NCBI GenBank assembly: GCA_903927685.1
Contig: CAIYOB010001389.1
Location: 1 to 19,028, forward strand
DNA length: 19,028 nt
Direction: 5' to 3'
Source: an uncultured Planctomycetaceae bacterium
Lineage (GTDB): Bacteria; Planctomycetota; Planctomycetia; Pirellulales; Pirellulaceae
Shown piece after piece: positions 6,104 through 14,547 of this stretch. The notes beneath the pieces are model-generated. The model worked only from the letters and a program-made list of their open reading frames with translations. It was not told where the DNA came from and did no database searches. Every line of letters starts with the position of its first letter. Position 1 is the stretch's first letter. Made by a program: the position numbers and the translations under genes.

Positions 6104-8683
6104 TCAAGTGTCAGGAGTTGCCCCCTCGAGTCGGACGCTCGCGCTCGGCTTGGACCAGCTGCACGCGACGGCTCCCGACGCATCGGGTGGCGAGATTTCC
6201 AGCACGCGGTCATCGACAAAGCGAATGCGCGTCACGACGTCGCCTGCCGACGCGGCGGCGGATTCGACCGCGCGGACCGCCGACGGCCCGGCTTGGGCGC
6301 CCGGCTCCAACACGAATTGGAAACGCACCACGCCGCGTCCCGATCGTCGATACAGGGCCGTCGGAATTGCGCGCCAGGGTTGCCCCGCCCAACCTTGGAC
6401 CGGCTCCTCGTCCCGGCCGTTCACAATCTCGACCGCCAGTCGCTCGTCCGCGACGGGAATGATGCGCAGCCGGCCGCATTCGGCCTGTTCGCTGCTCACG
6501 GCCTTGGTCTTCTCGTCCACGACCGCGTTGGCCGCATCCAGATGGAAGAGAGCCGTGTATTCGTGTTCGGCATCGTCGCGCGGCGTGAGGATGTCGGTGA
6601 CGACGAAGAGCCTGGCGGATTTCACCAAGACAATCCGGCGCTCGTGCGTCGCGTTCACGGCGTTCTGCGGACCGTAACCGTGGCTGTACAGGCCAGTGGC
6701 GCAGTCATACTCGCTCGTCGAGCGCCACCGGACGCCGCTGTCCACCGGGGCCGGCGCAGTCCAGGGACGCGGCCAGAAGTAGGTGTCCCTGTGGCCCGCC
6801 CGATGCTGGCCCTGGTTGTCCACCAGCACGGTATTGTGCGCGGCGGTGCTCAGGACGTACCGTCGCCAGCGTGAACGGTCGTAGGAGTAATTGCCCGGAT
6901 CGAGCACGAGCTGGTGACCGTGTGACCAGAGCACGAAGTGCAGCTTGTCCTCATGTTGGTGACCGGCCCCGAAGGGTCCGGCATCGAACAGCAGGTACGT
7001 CGCTTCGCGATCCCAGCCGGAGCGCATCACGTAGTGGCCGGTATAGGGGAACGCGTGTGACGTTTCCGCCGGCGCGGTTCCGCTCTGGCCACCGGTCGCG
7101 ACGAACTCGAAATCGGTGCGGCGTGGAAACAGTTTGCAGCCCGTGGCCAGAAGGGAACGGACGTCCGCGTTGTTCGCGTCGTTCAGGCCCGGGATTTGGC
7201 CGTTGGGCAGCGCGGCGAGAAGGAGGTAATTGAACATCTTCTCCATCTTCGCCAGGAAGTCGTCAGGCACCTCGTGTCGAAGCCCGTTCAAGTCGGCTAA
7301 CTCCAGGATATGGGCGAATTCCGTGACGACCCAGTTGTTGTAGCCGGCTGCGAGTTCGTACTGCATGCCGTCCGGATAGACGTCTTCGTCGAGCTGTCGA
7401 TACAGGCGCTCCAGGGCCAGCTGGCGCCATTGGCCGGCCTCCTTGAATTCCGGGAACAGCACGCCGGCCGTGAACAGGCCGTTGGACTCGGCGGTCAGCC
7501 AGTTGCCCGTGCTGGGCCAGCGGGAGAGGTGGCTTGCCTGTTCAAACACCGATTTGAACACGACGCAGATCGCCTCGTCCCCAAAGGCCGGCGAGCCGAG
7601 GCAGCGGTAGAGGGCGTTCGGCCAGGTGTCAGCGAGGCGGATGCCCGTGGTCAAGGTTTGCCAAGCCTCGCAGCCGTTGGCCAGGTGATTGCCGTCGGAC
7701 AGCAGGACGGCGGGATTCGAGGCGGCCCAGTCCACGATTTCCGCCGCGATTTCCTGCGCGTACTTGTCCTGGCCGGTCTGCCAGTACGCTTCCGCCAGCG
7801 TCCGAAAATGGAAGTGCCGATTGAGCGCTTCGTTCCAGAGGTGCGTCCGCGCTTCGCCCTCGGTCGGATTGGCCGTCCAGTCGATCTTGGCGCCGAAATC
7901 CCATGTCCCCAGCTGGCTCGGTCCGGTGGGGTAGTCGAACTTGTGCTGGAGGACCTTTTCCGCCGCGGCTACGTCGCGCGGCTTGGCCTTGGCATCGCGA
8001 AACGCCGGCTGCCGCCAGTCCGCAAGCCAGCGCGGCGTGGTCCGGTTGCGAAGATGCGCGGCGAGCGCGGATTTCGCCGCCGCCAGATCGCCGGCGTCAA
8101 CCGCTTGCCGGACCGCTGTCAGAGCCGGAAGGCCGAGGTCCAGGGCCGCGAACAAGTCCGCATCGGTCATCCGCGGGCCCGTGCTGCCAGCGGCCAGCAA
8201 CTCGAATCCGTCGAGCCGTACGACCGCGTTCGGGTCCGGCGTGCTGCCGTAGCCCGAGGCGGTGAAGCAAACGCTGTCGATCTGCTTCCAGCCGATCGGC
8301 TGGCGCGCGACGTTCAGTTCCAGGAACGGAAGCACGAATCTTTTCCAGCCGATCCAATCGAGCGTGATTTTGTAGGCATAGTAGTCGGGCCCTTGGGTCT
8401 GCGGGTTTTCCGACGTGAACAGGACGACGAAGCTGGAACCGGTAGCGTTCTCGGCGTGCAGCCAGAAGGCGGCGGTGTCGAAACGCGACCAGTCCTCGGG
8501 CTGGTCGAAAGTGCACGCCAGGGTCGTTTTCTGGCCGTGCCGCCAGCAGACCGACTGCGGCCACACTTGGCGATAGGTGGAATCCGGCGAACCGCCCTTC
8601 CAGGCCTCCGGGCCGGACGCGGGTTGTTCCGCAGCCGAGGCTGACACGACGAACGCGACACACGAAAGCAATACCAGTTTCAC
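6104..8683 (-). CDS. secreted heparinase II/III-like polysaccharide lyase
   Basis: This 859-residue protein starts at GTG 8683, chosen over the much longer upstream frame because it directly begins a signal peptide (MKLVLLSCVAFVVSASA) and follows AAGGAG by 6 bases. Domains in order: signal (1 to about 18); a beta-sandwich carbohydrate-binding-like region (about 30-175) ending in VVRLDGFELLA; an alpha/alpha toroid (about 240-520) containing GNWLTAESNG and GYNNWVV, typical of the heparinase II/III N-terminal part; and a beta-sandwich domain with GHQHEDKLHF (H575, H577, D579) followed by LVLDPGNYSYD, the hallmark of PF07940, which binds metal and supports catalysis. These enzymes cleave uronic-acid polymers by beta-elimination, with Tyr/His as catalytic residues. 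Heparin, alginate or another uronan cannot be told apart here. It is divergent from the GH42-like gene and upstream of the ceramidase-like pair. Confidence 0.85.
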   Translation of the reverse strand: MKLVLLSCVAFVVSASAAEQPASGPEAWKGGSPDSTYRQVWPQSVCWRHGQKTTLACTFDQPEDWSRFDTAAFWLHAENATGSSFVVLFTSENPQTQGPDYYAYKITLDWIGWKRFVLPFLELNVARQPIGWKQIDSVCFTASGYGSTPDPNAVVRLDGFELLAAGSTGPRMTDADLFAALDLGLPALTAVRQAVDAGDLAAAKSALAAHLRNRTTPRWLADWRQPAFRDAKAKPRDVAAAEKVLQHKFDYPTGPSQLGTWDFGAKIDWTANPTEGEARTHLWNEALNRHFHFRTLAEAYWQTGQDKYAQEIAAEIVDWAASNPAVLLSDGNHLANGCEAWQTLTTGIRLADTWPNALYRCLGSPAFGDEAICVVFKSVFEQASHLSRWPSTGNWLTAESNGLFTAGVLFPEFKEAGQWRQLALERLYRQLDEDVYPDGMQYELAAGYNNWVVTEFAHILELADLNGLRHEVPDDFLAKMEKMFNYLLLAALPNGQIPGLNDANNADVRSLLATGCKLFPRRTDFEFVATGGQSGTAPAETSHAFPYTGHYVMRSGWDREATYLLFDAGPFGAGHQHEDKLHFVLWSHGHQLVLDPGNYSYDRSRWRRYVLSTAAHNTVLVDNQGQHRAGHRDTYFWPRPWTAPAPVDSGVRWRSTSEYDCATGLYSHGYGPQNAVNATHERRIVLVKSARLFVVTDILTPRDDAEHEYTALFHLDAANAVVDEKTKAVSSEQAECGRLRIIPVADERLAVEIVNGRDEEPVQGWAGQPWRAIPTALYRRSGRGVVRFQFVLEPGAQAGPSAVRAVESAAASAGDVVTRIRFVDDRVLEISPPDASGAVACSWSKPSASVRLEGATPDT

Positions 8684-8949
8684 GCGATACTCCTTCCAGG
8701 TGGCCGATGAACAGCGGCTGGCGGCTGCGGGTCGTAGCCGTCCGCCCGGTCGCGTATTGTAGCCGAGATCGCCCTCGGGCAGGCACTCAACCCGGCCAGC
8801 GACCCGAACCTCGCACCAATGCCGCCTGTCGCACAAATGCGGCCCGCTTGAAGGCGGCGGGGCCGGCTGCCACACTGGTCTTTGGACGCGGTTGGGACAC
8901 GCCGCAAGTTCGCGCGACAAGCTCGTCCACACCAGGGAGATCGCAAACC
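8684..8949. promoter_or_regulatory. divergent control region between the two arms of the glycan locus
   Basis: These 266 bases separate two oppositely directed signal-peptide genes and must contain both promoters. On the minus strand, TACAAT (8761-8756) is a good -10 for the heparinase-like gene, with a start near 8749, but no convincing -35 lies 16-18 bases before it. No clear plus-strand promoter is seen. An imperfect direct repeat (8811-8844) is described separately. Confidence 0.4.
8811..8844. repeat. imperfect 16-nt direct repeat in the divergent region
   Basis: The segment TCGCACCAATGCCGCC (8811-8826) recurs as TCGCACAAATGCGGCC (8829-8844), a match of 14 of 16 bases at an 18-nt period. 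It lies midway in the divergent region and is a candidate binding site for a regulator acting on both arms. Confidence 0.4.
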
Positions 8950-11900
8950 GTGAGATCGCTACCAACCGGAATCTTGCTCGTGCTGGGCATCTGGCCCCAG
9001 GGCGACGTCGAGAGCGTAGCCGCCGAGGCGGAACTGCAGCTGGCGCGCGTGCGGTGCGAGCCGGGACCGCCCCCGAATCCGAACCTCGTCGCGAACTTCA
9101 GCTTCGAAGAGGCCGATCCGAACCGCCTGCCCAGTGGCTGGCGTTGGGATCGACGCAACACGGATGCGGCCGCCGCGCTGGCGGATACGGAGGCGCATTC
9201 CGGCCGCCAGTCCCTGCGGGTCAGCAATGGAACCGCCTACGGCCCGCACGTCTACGGCACGCTGTGGACGGCGGACCCGATCCGGCTCCAGCCCGGCAAG
9301 AGCTATACGCTGAGTTGCTTTGCGAAATCCGTCGACCCCGGCGTGGCCTGGTTCGGCGGCGGCCACCAATGGCGAGTGCGGGTCTACCTGAAGCCGACAG
9401 GCGGGACCTGGGAGCGGTTTGTGACGACGTTCACCGCGGCGGACGAGGAGCAGGGTTTTCGCCTGCAGATCAACACCGACAGCCCGACGCCGGGATTCTG
9501 GATCGACGATTTGAAACTGGAGGAAGGCGCAACGCCGACGTTCTGTGTCCCGCCTCCCGCGGCTGAACTGGCGCAATTGTCGGGACCGCCGCCGCGTGAC
9601 TTGGGCGATGGGCCGTGGGCCAGTGCCCTGGAGTGTTTCACCCGGCAACCGCTGGCTGGCGTTCACATTCAAGCCGTGTTGCAGCAAGGCTCGGCGACGC
9701 TCACGCACGAGACGGTCTGCGACCTGCCTGCAGGGTTGTCTCGCCTCGTCGTGGAAGGGGCCGCCTGCCGTGCCGGTCCGGGCCCCGTCGAACTGACGAT
9801 CACCCTGCGCGACCAGACGGGCCGGCGCCTCGCGGACGGCCGCTCGAGCTTGACGTTCTATTCGCAGGAACTCGCCCGCACCCGGCTGCTGGCCCTGCAG
9901 GACAAGGCGCGTACGCTGCAGGAACTGATCGCTCAACTGCGTTCCCGGCAATTCGATCCCGCCTATCCCCTGGTCGGGACCACCGTGCTTGAGAACTTCA
10001 CCGGCTACGCCCTTGATGACCTGGTGCACAACGAGGTCAAGCGGGCGTTCGACCAATTGACTGCGATGGAATCGATGGCCGAGCAGCTGGAGCAGCAGTT
10101 GCGCAAGGCGTTGGCGGGCGAAGCGGTGCTTCCGCCGGTGCCGCGGTATGTGACCAGTCCGATCACGATCTCGGGACCATCGTTTCTCGCCGAAACAGCC
10201 ACGCCCGGCCCCGCTCCACACCGCAGCGTGCGCCCGGTCTTCTTCACGGGCTACGGGCATTTCGGACAAGTCTGCGCGGACTTGGAGAAGCTGGCGGGCT
10301 ACGGCGCCAACATCATCCAGATCGAACTCGGCCCACACTCGGTCTTTGTCCGCGAGGACGAGATTGCCGAGGCGCCCGTGCGAAACTTGCGTACGATCCT
10401 CGACCGGGCGGCGGCCGCCAACGTCGCCGTGACGCTGCTGATCAGTCCGCACTACATGCCGGGCTGGATGCTGGAGAAGTACCCCGAGCTGCGCAAGAAA
10501 CGGGAGGGCTTTCTGCAGTTCTGCCTGCACGCGACCGAAGGGCAGGGACTGTTGCAGCGATACTTGCAGTGGCTGATCCCGCAAATCAAGGACCATCCGG
10601 CGCTGCACAGCATCTGCCTGAGCAACGAGCCCGTCAACGTGGAAGAGCCGTGCGAGCCAGGCCGCCGCGCATGGCAAGCCTGGCTGGCAGCGCGCCATGG
10701 CGACATCGGCACGCTCAATCGCCGCTGGCAGACCGAGTACCGCGAGTTTTCTGAAGTCCCTCAGCCCAACCCCTACGACGGCGCGGCTGGGCGTCGTCCC
10801 CAGGCGGAATATGACTTCGTGCTGTTCAACCAAGAGTTCTTTGCCGGCTGGCATCGCCAGTTGGCAGAGGTGGTGCACCAGATCGCTCCGCGCTTGCCCG
10901 TGCATGCCAAGGCCATGGCGTGGACCTTCTGGAATGACGGCGACCTGCGGTGTGGCGTCGATGCGGAACTGTTTGGCCGGTTCAGCCAAATCAACGGCAA
11001 CGATTCCGTCAACTTCTACGACTACGGGCGGGGCGAGTGGGCGCAAGGCTGGCAGCTCAATGCACGGTCGCTGGATCTGCAACGCTCCGTCCAGGATCTG
11101 CCGGTTTTCAACACGGAAAATCACCTGATCCCGGATCGGGAAACGCGCGCGGTGCCGCCGCAGCACCTGCGGGCCGCACTCTGGCAGGCCGCGGTACACG
11201 GGCAGAGCGCCAGCACCATCTGGGTCTGGGAACGCACCTTCGATCCCAAGAGCGATTTTGCCGGCAGCGTGATGCACCGGCCGGCGTGCGCCGAAGCGGT
11301 GGGCCATACCGGGCTCGACCTGTTGCGGTTCGGCGACGAGGTCACGGCCTTGCAGCGGCTGCCGCCCCAGGTCGCCGTGCTGTACTCGACGACGGCACTC
11401 GCCTACGACGGCGGCGAATACAGCGATTGCAGCGGCCAGCTTTACCAGGCGCTCGCCTTCAGCGGCGTGAAGGTCGGTTTCGTGACCGAGCGCCAACTGA
11501 GCGCGGGGCGGTTTCCCGACGGAGCAGTGCTGTTTGTTCCCGGCGTCAGCCACTTGCCCCAAGCCGCCTTCGGGGCCCTGCGGCAGTACCGCGGAAAGCT
11601 CGTGCTCGTGGGCGGCGACGAGGTTCTCGCGCGGGATGAATACGATCAACCGCAGCCTGAGGCCGCCGCACTGCCGGTCGCGGGCCGGATCCCCTTTCGT
11701 CGCGGCCAAACGGAAGCTAAGCAGCTGTGGGCTTCGGTGCTGGAGCGTCTGAGGGCCCTGGGCGTCACGCCGATGGTGAGCGTCCAGGCTGCGGACGGTC
11801 GCCCGGTCTGGGGCGTGGAATGGCTGACCGCTAGTGTGCACGACCATCACGTCCTCAACCTGATCAATTATCGCACCGAAGAACTGCACGTGACGCTGTG

Positions 11901-12003
11901 GAGTGGGGAGCGACGGTTGGAAGGGCGGAACTTGTTCAGCCAGCAGCTTGTCCGCGGCGAATTGACGCTGGCGCCTTTGGAGCCGGTCCTGATTGGATGG
12001 TAG
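8950..12003 (+). CDS. secreted CBM + GH42-like beta-galactosidase-type glycoside hydrolase
   Basis: This 1017-residue protein starts at GTG 8950. An open frame runs back to 8707, but AGGGA ends about 10 bases before the GTG, and residues 1 to about 25 from there make a signal peptide (RSLPTGILLVLGIWPQ). Residues about 45-190 (NLVANFSFEEAD through FWIDDLKLEEG) are a CBM4/9-type galactose-binding-like module. A TIM barrel spans about 425-790 (FGQVCADLEKLAGYGAN onward), with the putative acid/base E560 in LSNEPVN and nucleophile E723 in FNTENHL. Their 163-residue spacing fits GH42. Residues about 808-900 resemble the trimerisation/GATase-like domain that follows the barrel in GH42, and a small C-terminal beta domain ends the protein. 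It would remove terminal sugars from an exported or periplasmic glycan. The next gene begins 3 nt after its stop, so the two are almost certainly translated together. Confidence 0.82.
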   Translation: MRSLPTGILLVLGIWPQGDVESVAAEAELQLARVRCEPGPPPNPNLVANFSFEEADPNRLPSGWRWDRRNTDAAAALADTEAHSGRQSLRVSNGTAYGPHVYGTLWTADPIRLQPGKSYTLSCFAKSVDPGVAWFGGGHQWRVRVYLKPTGGTWERFVTTFTAADEEQGFRLQINTDSPTPGFWIDDLKLEEGATPTFCVPPPAAELAQLSGPPPRDLGDGPWASALECFTRQPLAGVHIQAVLQQGSATLTHETVCDLPAGLSRLVVEGAACRAGPGPVELTITLRDQTGRRLADGRSSLTFYSQELARTRLLALQDKARTLQELIAQLRSRQFDPAYPLVGTTVLENFTGYALDDLVHNEVKRAFDQLTAMESMAEQLEQQLRKALAGEAVLPPVPRYVTSPITISGPSFLAETATPGPAPHRSVRPVFFTGYGHFGQVCADLEKLAGYGANIIQIELGPHSVFVREDEIAEAPVRNLRTILDRAAAANVAVTLLISPHYMPGWMLEKYPELRKKREGFLQFCLHATEGQGLLQRYLQWLIPQIKDHPALHSICLSNEPVNVEEPCEPGRRAWQAWLAARHGDIGTLNRRWQTEYREFSEVPQPNPYDGAAGRRPQAEYDFVLFNQEFFAGWHRQLAEVVHQIAPRLPVHAKAMAWTFWNDGDLRCGVDAELFGRFSQINGNDSVNFYDYGRGEWAQGWQLNARSLDLQRSVQDLPVFNTENHLIPDRETRAVPPQHLRAALWQAAVHGQSASTIWVWERTFDPKSDFAGSVMHRPACAEAVGHTGLDLLRFGDEVTALQRLPPQVAVLYSTTALAYDGGEYSDCSGQLYQALAFSGVKVGFVTERQLSAGRFPDGAVLFVPGVSHLPQAAFGALRQYRGKLVLVGGDEVLARDEYDQPQPEAAALPVAGRIPFRRGQTEAKQLWASVLERLRALGVTPMVSVQAADGRPVWGVEWLTASVHDHHVLNLINYRTEELHVTLWSGERRLEGRNLFSQQLVRGELTLAPLEPVLIGW

Positions 12004-12006
12004 CCC

Positions 12007-14307
12007 ATGAGTCTCCGCATTCGCAGCAGCGCATTCGGCCTCATACTCGTCATGGTTGGCGCATCCCCCGCGGCGGCCGCGATGGAGGACGCTGCCGGTT
12101 TCCGGCCGTTGTCGGAACCGACGTGGCTGCGCTCGCAGCAGCGACTGTGCTTTGGCATCGACGAACAGAACCTGGACGAGGCGCTCCGCAGCGGCACGAA
12201 CGTGATCTGCGGGGGGACCAACGCGGCGGGGATTGGCTTTGCCGGGGGCCCGTTTATTCTCGGCCAGGACGACGAGATCGTCGACATCCGCAGTGGCCAG
12301 CGGGTGCCGGACGAGACGCTGCGGGCGATTCGCAGCCGGGTCGACCGAGCCCATGCCCGCGGTGCCAAGGTCTTGGGCGAAGCCATCCGCTTCTACATGA
12401 CGCCTTGGATCCAGGCGGAGCATCCCGACTGGCAGGTCATCAACTCGCCGGGTGGAAAGCCGATCACCGTCGAGCAACTGCAGCGCGACGCGGTGCTCGG
12501 CTGTTGGAACTCGCCGTACGGCGAGTGGTTCATCCGGTCGCAAGTCGAGCTGGTCAAGAGGCTGGACTGGGACGGCTACAACCTGGATGGCTTCGGCTGT
12601 TGGTCGCAGTGCTTTTGCCCGCACTGCTGCGCCGCCTACCGCCAGGATCTGGACCGGGAGATACCCGCGTCCACCGACGTGAACGATCCGGCGTTTCGCC
12701 GCTATCTCAAATGGCGTCTGGCCCGCTACACGCGATTCGTTGGCAAATGGACGGCGGCGTTGAAGGCCGTCAAGCCCGACTTGGTGACCGCGCCGTGGTC
12801 CACGGGTCCGGGCCGCTGGTGGCATTGGATGGGAGCCCCGGCAGCCGAGGGCTCCGACGCGATGCACCGGGTGCTGGATGCGCCGTTTCTCGAACTGCTC
12901 TGGGATTTCCCGCCCGACCAGGCGAGCAACCTGCTCCCGGCCTTCACCTGCCGCTACTATCGCGGCTTGGCGGGTGATCGCCCGGCGTGGGTCCTGCCCT
13001 ACCTGTGCGAGCAGGGCCAGTTCAACTCGCAACCGCCACTGGCGGAGTGCGAAGTCCGCGAGTTAACGGTGCTGACCAACGGGTGCCTCGTGGCCCAGGG
13101 CTTCTGGCAGCAGAGCGAGACAGCGACGCTGTCCCATTTCAACCAACTGCTCCAAGACCGCGAGCCGTTTACGACGGCCGCTCGCTCGGTCAAATGGGCG
13201 GCCATGCTGGTGGGCGAGAGCAGCCGCCTGCTGTACGGCCTGCCGGGCGCACGCAACGAGGTCCCCTTGGGGGCCTGGCTGGGCAGCGGCGTCGATTCAC
13301 CCGACCTCGGCAAGCTCGCGCCCGGCGAGCGGCGCATGCCGGCCCACATGGAGTCGGCGGTCGGCACGTTCCGGGCTGTGCTGGAGGACCACCTGCCGCT
13401 GGATATCCTGATCGAGCCCGATGTCGAGGACCTGGAAACCCTGCGGCAGTACCAGGTGCTGATCCTGCCGAATGCCGCCTGCCTGAGTCAGCAGGCCCTC
13501 GATACGATCCGGGCTTTCGTCCATGCGGGCGGCGGCTTGGTGGCCATGCATGAGAGTTCCCTGTGCAACGAATTCGGCGACCGGCGGCAGGAGTTCGGGC
13601 TGGCCGACGTCTACGGCGCTCGCTTTCAAGGAACCGAGGACTTTTCCGCCCGTTGGCCGAACTACCCCAAATGGACCGAAGTCTACCTCGGCATCGCCGG
13701 GCCCGACCTGCACCCCATCGCCGATGATCCCGTCGTCCGGTCGAACTACCGGCGCGGTTCCGACCGCCTGCAGTACCTCGGCTGGATGACCAACGTCGAG
13801 GTCGTGACGGGCGCTGAGCGGTTGGGCCGGCGGCTGGCGGTGCCCAAAGAGTGGCCCTTTCTGGTGCTCCATCGAGCCGGGCAGGGCCGCTCCGTCTACC
13901 TGGCCGCCGATCTCGGCCAGGCTTACTTCCTGGCGCCGTACCAGTATCAGCGGCGGCTGATTGCCAACTCGGTGCGCTGGGCCGCCGGGGACCGGCAGCC
14001 GCCGGTCCGTGTCATTGCCCCGCTCGGTGTGCAAGCCGCCTTCTATACGCAGGACGACGGACGGCGGACCGTGATTCACTTGCTGAACGAGGTCAACACC
14101 ACGGCCAATCGCGCCCTGCCGGAGAACAATCCCTCCGAGCGAGAGGAGACCTTGCCGATCTTCGGTATCAAGGTGGGAATCGCCGGTTCGCCGGGCACCG
14201 CGTTCGCAGAACCGGGCCATCACCCGTTGCCAATGACGCCAACCGCGGACGGCGTGGAAGTCGCCTTGCCGCGGTTGGATGTCCATGGCTTGGTCGTGTT
14301 CGAGTAG
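12007..14307 (+). CDS. secreted GHL6-like hydrolase with beta-galactosidase trimerisation-type domain
   Basis: This 766-residue protein starts at ATG 12007, three bases after the preceding stop. The signal peptide is residues 1 to about 25 (SSAFGLILVMVGASPAAA). Residues about 45-350 resemble the 'hypothetical glycosyl hydrolase 6' family (PF14871): a TIM-barrel-like region with DGYNLDGF at 189-196, whose D194 is a good candidate nucleophile, followed by a cysteine-rich turn C198, C202, C204, C207, C208 that includes CPHC. Residues about 395-560 (YQVLILPNAACLS, VHAGGGLVAMHESS) look like the GATase-like trimerisation domain of GH42 proteins. The C-terminal 150 residues are beta-rich. Activity is not known for this family, so glycoside hydrolysis is inferred from fold and context. 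It ends the right-hand arm of the locus. Confidence 0.72.
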   Translation: MSLRIRSSAFGLILVMVGASPAAAAMEDAAGFRPLSEPTWLRSQQRLCFGIDEQNLDEALRSGTNVICGGTNAAGIGFAGGPFILGQDDEIVDIRSGQRVPDETLRAIRSRVDRAHARGAKVLGEAIRFYMTPWIQAEHPDWQVINSPGGKPITVEQLQRDAVLGCWNSPYGEWFIRSQVELVKRLDWDGYNLDGFGCWSQCFCPHCCAAYRQDLDREIPASTDVNDPAFRRYLKWRLARYTRFVGKWTAALKAVKPDLVTAPWSTGPGRWWHWMGAPAAEGSDAMHRVLDAPFLELLWDFPPDQASNLLPAFTCRYYRGLAGDRPAWVLPYLCEQGQFNSQPPLAECEVRELTVLTNGCLVAQGFWQQSETATLSHFNQLLQDREPFTTAARSVKWAAMLVGESSRLLYGLPGARNEVPLGAWLGSGVDSPDLGKLAPGERRMPAHMESAVGTFRAVLEDHLPLDILIEPDVEDLETLRQYQVLILPNAACLSQQALDTIRAFVHAGGGLVAMHESSLCNEFGDRRQEFGLADVYGARFQGTEDFSARWPNYPKWTEVYLGIAGPDLHPIADDPVVRSNYRRGSDRLQYLGWMTNVEVVTGAERLGRRLAVPKEWPFLVLHRAGQGRSVYLAADLGQAYFLAPYQYQRRLIANSVRWAAGDRQPPVRVIAPLGVQAAFYTQDDGRRTVIHLLNEVNTTANRALPENNPSEREETLPIFGIKVGIAGSPGTAFAEPGHHPLPMTPTADGVEVALPRLDVHGLVVFE

Positions 14308-14334
14308 CACCGGGATTCCCAGCGTCCCCTCGAT

Positions 14335-14348
14335 CCCCATCGATGGGG
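14335..14348. repeat. perfect 14-nt palindrome
   Basis: CCCCATCGATGGGG is its own reverse complement and lies 28 bases after the stop of the GHL6-like gene. It could be a protein-binding site or chance. It has no loop, so it makes a poor terminator. Confidence 0.35.
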
Positions 14349-14500
14349 CTGACCGAAATGACGCCCCGGTCGAGCCACGCGGCCTGCCCGACACGCGCAG
14401 CATGCCCCACCACTCCCAATTCTTGCCCGGTTGGCATACCATGTAGGCAGACGCGGGACGTTGCCGCGCGCTACGGCTGGTCTTCGGCCGTGGTTCGCGG

Positions 14501-14525
14501 CAGCGGAAACGACCGCTTTCCGCTG
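14501..14525 (+). terminator. 9-bp hairpin before the rhomboid gene
   Basis: CAGCGGAAA (14501-14509) and TTTCCGCTG (14517-14525) are perfect complements around a 7-base loop. They are followed by TCTCTCATCTC, a weak pyrimidine tail. It could terminate the glycan operon, or it could be a leader structure of the rhomboid gene, whose ATG is 22 bases further on. The 240-base gap 14308-14547 otherwise shows no gene. Confidence 0.4.
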
Positions 14526-14547
14526 TCTCTCATCTCCGGGATGCATC

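Noticed and set aside
7310..8644. Plus-strand frame of 444 codons opposite the heparinase-like gene
   Set aside because: Arg/Gly-rich shadow of the minus-strand lyase, with no motif of its own.
8707..8949. N-terminal extension of the GH42-like protein back to ATG 8707
   Set aside because: The extension is Arg/Pro-rich and not signal-like, and it would overlap the control region; GTG 8950 has a ribosome site and begins a signal peptide.
8959..13032. A 1357-codon open frame on the minus strand opposite the GH42-like and GHL6-like genes
   Set aside because: Its protein is rich in Arg, Gln, Ala and Val without domain motifs or a signal, and it lies codon-for-codon against two genes with clear catalytic motifs. 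It is a high-GC shadow frame.
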